From a virus: DNA of 30,671 bases. The notes under the pieces are model-generated. The model was not told the origin of the DNA, searched no databases, and saw only the letters and a program-made list of their open reading frames with translations. The translations under genes and the position numbers were made by a program. Positions within the stretch are counted from its first letter, which is position 1. Each line of letters starts with the position of its first letter. The stretch is taken from positions 1 to 30,671 of the IMG/VR virus record IMGVR_UViG_3300032213_001035. The stretch is one strand, 5' to 3'. Below are positions 24,092 to 29,192 of the stretch, piece by piece.

Positions 24092-24625
24092 CTATCTAAA
24101 CTTTTTTTTTGCTTGATGATAATATTCAGCAATATTTTTTAATTCTCCTTTAGTGAATTTCCTGGTTTTATAAGCGTTATGTCTCAATATCGCAAATTCA
24201 TCTGGTCCAATTAATTTTTCCAAATTAACCCCATATTCGATCAAATTTCCGTGTAAATGTTGGTTGCAATAAACACATTGGCCATGAACATTTAGTTCAT
24301 CAAATCTAATTGATCCGTGATTGTGTTTATTCCAATAATGGCCGGCATCGAATTTTTTACCTAATGGTTTTTTACAGGATATGCAATTTTTACCTTTATC
24401 ACGTTCTCTAATGAATGCATTGAATTTAGTTTGTGCAATCTTAACTAAATCTGAATGACTTAATAAATCACCTTTTAATTTACTTAATCTGTTTTTTTCT
24501 TTTTTTCTATGATCCTGTAATTTTTGCATTGCCTCGATCGATTTACAATCTGGATTCCAACAATATTTCTCTAATGTGCTAAATCTGGGTTCGAAGTGTC
24601 TTTTGCAATTTTTACATTTTTTCAT
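24092..24625 (-). CDS. ninG: NinG/Rap recombination endonuclease, 177 aa
   Basis: N-terminal zinc site KKCKNCKRHFEPRFSTLEKY then CWNPDC; central helix with KFNAFIRERDKGKNCISCKK; then the HNH-like core KFDAGHYWNKHNH, SIRFDELNVHGQCVYCNQ and LHGN. This is the pattern of lambda NinG (Rap), a structure-selective nuclease that cuts branched recombination intermediates. All cysteine and histidine ligands are present and length is close to the family norm. It overlaps the upstream gene by 4 nt. With ERF, exonuclease and SSB-like protein it completes a recombination set. Confidence 0.9.
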   Translation of the reverse strand: MKKCKNCKRHFEPRFSTLEKYCWNPDCKSIEAMQKLQDHRKKEKNRLSKLKGDLLSHSDLVKIAQTKFNAFIRERDKGKNCISCKKPLGKKFDAGHYWNKHNHGSIRFDELNVHGQCVYCNQHLHGNLIEYGVNLEKLIGPDEFAILRHNAYKTRKFTKGELKNIAEYYHQAKKKFR

Positions 24626-24918
24626 ATTCCATTAAATAAATGCTCATTTAGTTTTTTTAGATCATCTATTTCTTTCATCTGTTTCATCAATTGAACATGA
24701 TAATTGAAATTTTCATTCCTCAAAACTATTAATTGTTTCTCAATGCCATCTATTATTGTGTAAACATCAGTTAAATTATTCACGTGTTTTGCCATTCCTT
24801 CGATATATGGTTTACCGTTAGGATGATTTTTTTCTTTTAATTCATCTATTGATAACCTCATTGATTGGATCACGGTTAGAATAGTGGATTTAGTAAATAG
24901 TATATTTATTTCGTTCAT
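24622..24918 (-). CDS. Helical protein between helicase and ninG, 98 aa
   Basis: Predicted almost all helical. The second half has a leucine/isoleucine heptad pattern (YTIIDGIEKQLIVLRNENF, MKEIDDLKKLNEHLF) consistent with a coiled coil. It overlaps both neighbours by 4 nt (ATGA at each end), so it is co-translated with the helicase and NinG. No family is recognised; a helicase partner or loader is a plausible guess from placement only. Confidence 0.65.
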   Translation of the reverse strand: MNEINILFTKSTILTVIQSMRLSIDELKEKNHPNGKPYIEGMAKHVNNLTDVYTIIDGIEKQLIVLRNENFNYHVQLMKQMKEIDDLKKLNEHLFNGI

Positions 24919-25832
24919 GGCTTTCTATTTGCGTATTCTTTTTCACCCCAATAATTAAGGCAATAATATTGATATTTTTCAGTATCTAAATAAAATTTAT
25001 ATATTCCTGTGATGGCAACCCCTTTCGGTTTAGCTTTCGCAACCCTCACATGTAATTCATTATCCTGGTAATATCCTGTTTCATTTTCTGCAATTCCGGA
25101 TGGCGGCCGCCAAAATGTTAGTACCGCCAAACCTTTACGGAACCATACTTGACCACCGGCTAAATCGCGGGCGGATGGCGGCGGGTAATATGTAATTCCA
25201 TCTTTGGTTATAGGTGATTGATCGCGTACATGCGTAATGATGAAATTATGTCTGTTCGTTTTCCTGGCATTCTTTCTAACATAACCTAAAATACGCGATA
25301 AATATTTATCTTCACGGCCTAAATCAGCTGTTTTATAATCTTCAGTCAATTCATTCCATGGATCAATTAACGTGGTGTGTATTCTCATTCCCGTTTCATT
25401 TTCTATTTTATCCACTAAATGATAAAATTTATCAATCGTCAAATCTTCATCCACGGGATCAATCACAACAAAATGATCATTAATGAAATATTCAGATTTT
25501 GCCCGTTCCATTTCATCCATCGAATTATTGCCTTTAATATATTTTTTACCAATGTATTTATGGCATAATTCCGAAAATATATCTTTGGCATCCCCTGTTT
25601 CCGGTGAATAAATGACGTGATTCCATCCATGCAAACAGCTTAAATTGATCAGCATTTCAAAAATAAATTCAGTTTTACCGGATGCGGGCGCGCCGCCGCC
25701 GTAAGTTGTACAACCCAATTTAACCGTGTAAGGAAACCGTTCCCAATCCCATCCAACTAAAAGACCACGTGCATTACCCATTTCGCGCAATTGATCTAAT
25801 TCTAATTTTACGTTTTCTAATCTTTTATACAT
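24915..25832 (-). CDS. DnaB/RecA-type replicative helicase ATPase domain, 305 aa
   Basis: RecA-like ATPase: Walker A GGGAPASGKTEF (45-56), catalytic Glu in IYSPETGDAKDIF (E78), Walker B HTTLIDPWNEL (D157), the sensor segment FIITHVRDQSP (H201) and a later RxxKxR-like region near GGQVWFRKG. It matches the C-terminal domain of DnaB/Twinkle-type helicases but lacks the N-terminal primase or DnaB-N domain, so it is a compact helicase that may need a host or phage primase. The ATG overlaps the stop of the replication organiser (TAATG). Confidence 0.8.
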   Translation of the reverse strand: MYKRLENVKLELDQLREMGNARGLLVGWDWERFPYTVKLGCTTYGGGAPASGKTEFIFEMLINLSCLHGWNHVIYSPETGDAKDIFSELCHKYIGKKYIKGNNSMDEMERAKSEYFINDHFVVIDPVDEDLTIDKFYHLVDKIENETGMRIHTTLIDPWNELTEDYKTADLGREDKYLSRILGYVRKNARKTNRHNFIITHVRDQSPITKDGITYYPPPSARDLAGGQVWFRKGLAVLTFWRPPSGIAENETGYYQDNELHVRVAKAKPKGVAITGIYKFYLDTEKYQYYCLNYWGEKEYANRKP

Positions 25833-26410
25833 TAGTCAAATATTATTGGATGAAATGCCATGATTTTCTTAGGCTGATCAACTAATTGCTGATCATCCCA
25901 ACATTGACCATTTAACCAGGTGAGCGGATTTTTGCGATATTTTATTTCCGGTGTGGCTAATTTATATTCGGATGCTTTTATTATTATCATGTCAAACAAA
26001 TCCGGTTTTATCTTCATAAATGATTTCAAGCATTTTGCCCGATCGACTTTTTTATCAAACGCATCCCAAAATTTATTAAAATAAAAATCAATATCAACAT
26101 TACTTTTTACTTTCTCTTTCTCTTTCTCTTTCTCTTTCATGGTAGGGTCTAACGAAGGTCCTATGTTACCCCCTTGCCAAGGGTCTTCATTAGGGTTTTT
26201 TTTATACCATTGCGCTAAATATCCATCAATTTGTAAATCAATAGAATGTTTTTGTGATAGCATCGCAAAATTACTCATCCCGGTTAACGCATCACATTTA
26301 CCCGTGAATTGTAATTTAAGTAATGCATCATAAAATTTTAGACGTTCCGCGTCATTTAGTTGCGATCCGATTTCCCAATAACTACGATAAAATTTAAATG
26401 CTTTCCTCAT
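25832..26410 (-). CDS. Replication organiser / initiator, 192 aa
   Basis: The N-terminal part KFYRSYWEIGSQLNDAERL and AMLSQKHSIDLQIDGY matches the N-terminal domain (DUF6291-type) of phage replication proteins. A low-complexity linker TMKEKEKEKEKVK follows, then the C-terminal domain with FWDAFDKKVDRAKCLKSFMK and ATPEIKYRKNPLTWLNGQCW, as in replisome organisers that recruit the helicase. The helicase gene follows directly. The linker is encoded by a hexanucleotide repeat. The origin may lie nearby or within this gene, but no iteron array is obvious. Preceded by a structured leader. Confidence 0.8.
   Translation of the reverse strand: MRKAFKFYRSYWEIGSQLNDAERLKFYDALLKLQFTGKCDALTGMSNFAMLSQKHSIDLQIDGYLAQWYKKNPNEDPWQGGNIGPSLDPTMKEKEKEKEKVKSNVDIDFYFNKFWDAFDKKVDRAKCLKSFMKIKPDLFDMIIIKASEYKLATPEIKYRKNPLTWLNGQCWDDQQLVDQPKKIMAFHPIIFD
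26110..26138 (-). repeat. Hexanucleotide microsatellite coding for Lys-Glu linker
   Basis: On the plus strand TTTCTC repeats nearly five times, giving minus-strand GAGAAA units that encode alternating Lys-Glu in the linker of the replication organiser. Six-base units keep the frame, so copy number can vary in length without breaking the protein. Confidence 0.85.
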
Positions 26411-26426
26411 GTGTGATTGTATTAAA

Positions 26427-26519
26427 TAAAAAACCCGGCCATTTTACTAACGGGTCTCACTTCGCTTTCAAATAACCGGGTAATAATACCTTCTGTTCCT
26501 ATGTTGTGAGACCGGAACC
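26427..26519 (-). promoter_or_regulatory. Structured leader / attenuator-like RNA before replication organiser
   Basis: On the minus strand: arm GGTCTCAC (26506-26513) pairs perfectly with GTGAGACC (26453-26460). Hairpin GGTATTATTACC (26479-26490) has a TTAT loop. ACCCGGTTA (26473-26481) pairs with TGGCCGGGT (26433-26441), followed by a run of six T, which is a terminator. The small hairpin shares ACC with the terminator's first arm, so the two are mutually exclusive, and the 8-bp helix crosses the terminator stem as a pseudoknot. GTTCC/GGAAC (26514-26518/26495-26499) adds another option. This looks like a regulated or partial terminator upstream of replication genes. The ligand or trigger is unknown. 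Confidence 0.6.
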
Positions 26520-26524
26520 AAAAA

Positions 26525-26532
26525 CAAATTTA
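26525..26532 (-). promoter_or_regulatory. Possible -7 box TAAATTTG before structured leader
   Basis: Minus-strand TAAATTTG matches TAnnTTTG and overlaps the stop of the 84-aa gene. A start a few nt downstream would begin the transcript at the edge of the structured element (about 26519), which supports it as the leader's promoter. No good -33 TTG is seen. Confidence 0.4.
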
Positions 26533-26784
26533 CAAATTACTTTTGAATATCCTGTAATATTTGCCGTCAATCTTTTTTTCTATGTAATCAGTTGAATTTT
26601 TATATTCCATGAAATAATGATATTTATTCATTTTCCATTCGTGGTGAAAGTATTCCACGCCGTTGATGATATTATTCACCATTTGAAACGTGATCGCGTG
26701 TAAATCCTTTAAATCATTTACCTCAATTTCCATCGTTATTTTTTTTGTTTTCTTTTTTGTTGTGGCTTTTATTTGTACTTTCAT
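26530..26784 (-). CDS. Small basic protein of unknown function, 84 aa
   Basis: A Lys/Thr-rich start (MKVQIKATTKKKTKKITME) followed by a helical part HAITFQMVNNIINGVEYFHH and an aromatic, basic end KKIDGKYYRIFKSNL. No family is recognised. The ATG at 26784 overlaps the upstream gene by 62 nt, which is long; an in-frame ATG at 26733 (MEIEVND) would reduce the overlap to 11 nt and drop the low-complexity basic part, so the true start is uncertain. Confidence 0.55.
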   Translation of the reverse strand: MKVQIKATTKKKTKKITMEIEVNDLKDLHAITFQMVNNIINGVEYFHHEWKMNKYHYFMEYKNSTDYIEKKIDGKYYRIFKSNL

Positions 26785-26917
26785 TTTCGTTCATTTTTAT
26801 TTGTCTTAATCTGTTCATCAATTCGATGTTGTATGTAGTGAAGAACGCTTTGCGTTCCATGTCATTGACATACCAATTAAATAACGCCCTGGCCATATTC
26901 AAAATGTTGAAGTTCAT
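26723..26917 (-). CDS. Small charged protein of unknown function, 64 aa
   Basis: A helical, aromatic N-terminal half (ALFNWYVNDMERKAFFTTYN) and a low-complexity polar C-terminal half rich in Asn and Lys (KSHNKKENKKNNDG). An ATG at 26896 (MARALFN) would shorten it by seven residues and reduce overlap with the upstream gene from 41 to 20 nt. No family is recognised. Overlapping neighbours on both sides suggest a compact early cluster. Confidence 0.5.
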   Translation of the reverse strand: MNFNILNMARALFNWYVNDMERKAFFTTYNIELMNRLRQIKMNENESTNKSHNKKENKKNNDGN

Positions 26918-27110
26918 AACATGTTTTCAAATACATGATGCGCATTCGCTCAATTTCTTTTTCGGCGTTCGCAATTTCTGTTTCATGATATCCAATTCCG
27001 AATGAATCGTTATTCATTTTCATAATGTCCACTTGATCAGTGACATTTTGTATCAACTTTAAATATGTTAAAGCTAATTCATGTAATCTGATTAATTTAT
27101 TTACGTCCAT
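26877..27110 (-). CDS. Small helical protein, 77 aa
   Basis: Predicted mostly helical, with a heptad-like stretch (HETEIANAEKEIERMRIMYL) and a Leu-rich start (LIRLHELALTYLKLIQNV). It may be a small coiled-coil dimer. The ATG at 27110 is 2 nt after the upstream stop. No family is recognised. Early-region position suggests a host-interaction or regulatory role, but nothing in the sequence shows it. Confidence 0.6.
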   Translation of the reverse strand: MDVNKLIRLHELALTYLKLIQNVTDQVDIMKMNNDSFGIGYHETEIANAEKEIERMRIMYLKTCYELQHFEYGQGVI

Positions 27111-27112
27111 AA

Positions 27113-27478
27113 CTAATTATTATTTATTCCAGGAAACCCCCATGTATTAAAATATTTCGATTCTTTTGCGCGATCCAACCAACATTCAATTTCATCATCA
27201 ATATTCGAATTATGGTAATAATCCTCAAGTAATCGATCATTAATTTCATCCGTTAGCCATTCCATAAAATCTAAATCAAACCCGTATTTGTGCCAATCAC
27301 ACGGCTCAATAAATATTTCATCCATCGCCTTATTATAAAGGTGTATTTGAAACGAAAAATAAATACATGCATGGTTTTGCGTGTCAAATGTGACCGCATA
27401 ATAATTTTCACTATCTTTTAATTCAACCTCTAAATTGTGAACATAAAAATTGATGCTTTCAAATCTGTTTTTTTTCAT
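27113..27478 (-). CDS. Acidic protein of unknown function, 121 aa
   Basis: Strongly acidic, with Trp and Tyr frequent; strands in the first half (YAVTFDTQNHACIYFSFQI) and acidic helices in the second (DFMEWLTDEINDRLLEDYY, DDEIECWLDRAKES). High negative charge and small size are common in phage DNA mimics and inhibitors of host proteins, but no motif proves that. The ATG at 27478 lies 11 nt after the stop of a possible 24-residue membrane peptide. Confidence 0.6.
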   Translation of the reverse strand: MKKNRFESINFYVHNLEVELKDSENYYAVTFDTQNHACIYFSFQIHLYNKAMDEIFIEPCDWHKYGFDLDFMEWLTDEINDRLLEDYYHNSNIDDEIECWLDRAKESKYFNTWGFPGINNN

Positions 27479-27489
27479 GATTTCTGTTT

Positions 27490-27564
27490 TTAAATGCTTT
27501 CAATAATACCAATAATTAATCCTAACAAATAAACCGCTAACGCGAATTTCAAAAAATTTTTCAT
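27490..27564 (-). CDS. Possible 24-residue membrane peptide
   Basis: Short frame with start MKNFLKFALAVYLLGLII and end GIIESI: two Lys near the start followed by about 17 hydrophobic residues, a single-pass membrane helix. The frame lies between two early genes with an A/T-rich leader like its neighbours, in a gap that would otherwise be 120 nt. Very short, so it may be chance, but the amphipathic layout with basic residues first is that of real small membrane proteins. Confidence 0.4.
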   Translation of the reverse strand: MKNFLKFALAVYLLGLIIGIIESI

Positions 27565-27598
27565 AATGATGTTTTTTTTAATAAATAGTAAATGTGTA

Positions 27599-27838
27599 TT
27601 ACATGCTTTTAATCATGGCATCAATAAGTTTATCCATAAATGATTTCGCCCGTTCATTAGTGTCGTAATTATCCAAACATGATAAAATGGTCTGATAAAA
27701 TGCCGTGCCACCTGGAACACGTTTTTTTTTGATTTCCAATTTTTTACCATTAGATAATGTGATCTGAACTAAATCTGGGTTCACACATTCGAACCAATCC
27801 TGAATTTTTAATGTAGAGTTTAAAATTGCTGTTTTCAT
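27599..27838 (-). CDS. First early gene, unknown function, 79 aa
   Basis: Start MKTAILNSTLKIQDWFE, then strands DLVQITLSNGKKLEIKKKRV and a helical end SFMDKLIDAMIKSM. I choose ATG 27838, 35 nt from the promoter at 27874. A longer frame to 27964 would place the promoter and a terminator hairpin within the coding region and add a hydrophobic segment that is an artefact of AT-rich DNA. No family is recognised. As the first gene after the early promoter it is expected to be made soon after infection. Confidence 0.65.
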   Translation of the reverse strand: MKTAILNSTLKIQDWFECVNPDLVQITLSNGKKLEIKKKRVPGGTAFYQTILSCLDNYDTNERAKSFMDKLIDAMIKSM

Positions 27839-27873
27839 AATCTTTTTTTTAATTCTGTGCCGTATTGACCCAA

Positions 27874-27900
27874 CAAAGATATAAATTAAATTTAATATAA
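27874..27900 (-). promoter_or_regulatory. Early promoter, repeated element copy a
   Basis: Best promoter in the window: minus strand TTG, 19-nt spacer, then TATCTTTG at 27874-27881, matching the Bacteroidota consensus (TTG, about 19-20 nt, TAnnTTTG). The spacer contains ATTAAATTTAAT, a perfect 12-base palindrome that could be an operator. It matches the elements at 24058 and 21697, lies just after stacked terminators, and heads the early gene series. Confidence 0.8.
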
Positions 27901-27935
27901 CAACACATGAAGTTAAAAAAAATGAAAATAAATTC

Positions 27936-27961
27936 AAAAACCCCGTATTTAGTGGGGTTTT
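27936..27961 (-). terminator. Intrinsic terminator, third of a stacked set
   Basis: Minus-strand AAAACCCC pairs with GGGGTTTT around an eight-to-nine-base loop, followed by more T. Works on either strand. It is the last of three hairpins between the lysin gene and the early promoter, ensuring late transcripts do not run into early genes. Confidence 0.85.
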
Positions 27962-27978
27962 CAATTACCTAAAAATAC

Positions 27979-28020
27979 AAAAAAAAGGCTTCGAATCAAA
28001 CGATTCTTGTTAGTCGAAAC
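27979..28020 (-). terminator. Hairpin with T8 tract, second of the stacked set
   Basis: Minus strand: GAATC, loop GTTT, GATTC (27993-28006), with outer TTCGA/TCGAA arms as an alternative longer pairing, followed by GAAGCC and eight T. A six-base gap lies between the hairpin and the T tract in the short form, so termination strength depends on which pairing forms. Confidence 0.6.
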
Positions 28021-28032
28021 GTAAATATAAAT

Positions 28033-28058
28033 AAAAAACCCCAACATTTGCGGGGTTT
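28033..28058 (-). terminator. Intrinsic terminator, first after the lysin gene
   Basis: Minus-strand AAACCCC and GGGGTTT arms around a nine-base loop, followed by six T. It lies about 60 nt after the lysin stop and ends the late operon. Short GGTAA motifs precede both this and the third hairpin, so the two may be a duplicated terminator cassette. Confidence 0.85.
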
Positions 28059-28115
28059 CTTTTACCTAAATAATTACGTCAATCTGTGCTTAAAAAAAAG
28101 AGTATTCAAATATAA

Positions 28116-28688
28116 TTATGTTTCGCGAATAATTGCAACCGTTAACGGTCTTTTATTCATGTAGGTTAACCAAGCATCATATTGCTTGCGTTGGTTCCTT
28201 ACAAGACACGCTAACGACCAACCATCAATTTTAATTGAATGATCACCGGCGCGATGGCAATTGGCACCAATTATATTAGTGTATTCAATACCAATTTCCT
28301 CACTTTTATTATCCTTGTCATTATCTCGGAAATACGGGAATGATTTATTTTGAATGTATGCATCATATTGCCCGCGATGTTTACCGAAAATGTGAGAATT
28401 ATAAATAATTGTGTCCGCTTTTAATATCGCGCACCCTTTATAATTATAGGTATCGAATTTTTTTAAACCCTGTGCGCCGGCGTTAGATGTCCCGGTACAA
28501 ACCATAATAAACCGCGGGCGTTCGCCATCCTTTAAACATTCAAACGTGTAAACCTTATCATCAAATTGATTAAAAATATCTTCTATAGATCTAACCCAAA
28601 TATCGTATAAACCAACAAACCAACCTTTAAACGTTGGCAATTTTTCGACAATTTCTATAAGTTCGATTGCCTTATATTTCCGAACCAT
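28116..28688 (-). CDS. Putative endolysin / L,D-transpeptidase-fold peptidoglycan hydrolase, 190 aa
   Basis: The C-terminal half carries NIIGANCHRAGDHSIKIDGW then SLACLVRNQRKQYD, giving His145, Ser158 and Cys161 in an HxxG...SxxC arrangement like the YkuD L,D-transpeptidase catalytic site, also seen in phage lysis-associated proteins. An upstream segment FRDNDKDNKSEEIG fits the same family. It overlaps the holin candidate by 17 nt and is followed by terminators, so it is the last late gene, a normal place for an endolysin. No signal peptide, so a holin would be needed for export. Enzyme class is inferred from the motif and context. Confidence 0.55.
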   Translation of the reverse strand: MVRKYKAIELIEIVEKLPTFKGWFVGLYDIWVRSIEDIFNQFDDKVYTFECLKDGERPRFIMVCTGTSNAGAQGLKKFDTYNYKGCAILKADTIIYNSHIFGKHRGQYDAYIQNKSFPYFRDNDKDNKSEEIGIEYTNIIGANCHRAGDHSIKIDGWSLACLVRNQRKQYDAWLTYMNKRPLTVAIIRET

Positions 28689-28893
28689 TTACAGCAAATT
28701 TTTTGGTTAAAATTGCAACTTGTTTTGGCGTTTCGTGTTGGCTTAATTCCGGGCTTGATCGTTTATTATCCAAACAATTGTATAATTTTGTTTCAACTTC
28801 ACTTAATCTTAAGTTGGTCCAAAATAGCCATGCAACCAGGACACCAATTGCACCATGTTTTTTAATTAGTTCAATCAATGTTAGTGGATTCAT
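28672..28893 (-). CDS. Holin candidate, 73 aa
   Basis: One hydrophobic segment near the N-terminus (LIKKHGAIGVLVAWLFWTNL), then a short helix LRLSEVETKLYNCL and a charged, polar tail with QHETPKQVAILTKKF. Small single-helix membrane proteins with charged tails directly upstream of a lysin are usually holins. The ATG overlaps the preceding gene by 4 nt and its end overlaps the lysin by 17 nt, so all three are coupled. A membrane-bound lysis regulator is the alternative. Confidence 0.6.
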   Translation of the reverse strand: MNPLTLIELIKKHGAIGVLVAWLFWTNLRLSEVETKLYNCLDNKRSSPELSQHETPKQVAILTKKFAVNGSEI

Positions 28894-29138
28894 TGCGCCG
28901 TATTATTAAGTAAATAACTATAAAATGCTTTCATCGTAAACGGGTTTCCATTTTGATCAACAATTAATCTGTTTTCAATATCACTTACGGTAATTTTCAA
29001 CGTTCCGCCGGTGAATTCATTTAAAATAAATGTTGCGGTTGTTTGATTAAATTTGAATATAGTCCATTTCATCGCAAATTCATGCGTGATGCGGTCACCT
29101 TCAAATATTAAATAATTGCCATTTACAAAAACTTTCAT
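28890..29138 (-). CDS. Small beta-rich protein upstream of holin, 82 aa
   Basis: Short alternating strands (KVFVNGNYLIFEGDRITHEF, ATFILNEFTGGTLKITVSD) with a helical end AFYSYLLNNTAQ. No signal peptide or membrane segment. It is the first gene after the inverted-repeat region at 29149-29189 and overlaps the holin by 4 nt. It may be a tail or lysis accessory protein; no family is recognised. Confidence 0.6.
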   Translation of the reverse strand: MKVFVNGNYLIFEGDRITHEFAMKWTIFKFNQTTATFILNEFTGGTLKITVSDIENRLIVDQNGNPFTMKAFYSYLLNNTAQ

Positions 29139-29148
29139 CTTTTTATTT

Positions 29149-29189
29149 CAAATTTACGTAAAAATACGTATTGATTAGAAATTAATCAA
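29149..29189 (-). promoter_or_regulatory. Promoter with two adjacent inverted repeats before lysis genes
   Basis: Minus strand TAAATTTG at 29149-29156 matches TAnnTTTG. Just upstream are two perfect inverted repeats: TACGTA, AAAA, TACGTA (29155-29170), and TTGATTA, five bases, TAATCAA (29171-29189). They cover the spacer and -33 area, the position of operators, so regulated lysis-gene transcription is likely. An RNA hairpin role for either repeat is the alternative. Confidence 0.5.
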
Positions 29190-29192
29190 AAT

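Noticed and set aside
26103-26138. Possible CRISPR or iteron-like array
   Set aside because: The unit is only six bases with no spacers and simply encodes a Lys-Glu linker.
27839-27964. N-terminal extension of the 79-aa early gene with an apparent membrane helix
   Set aside because: It would run through a terminator hairpin and the best promoter of the window; ATG 27838 gives a normal leader.
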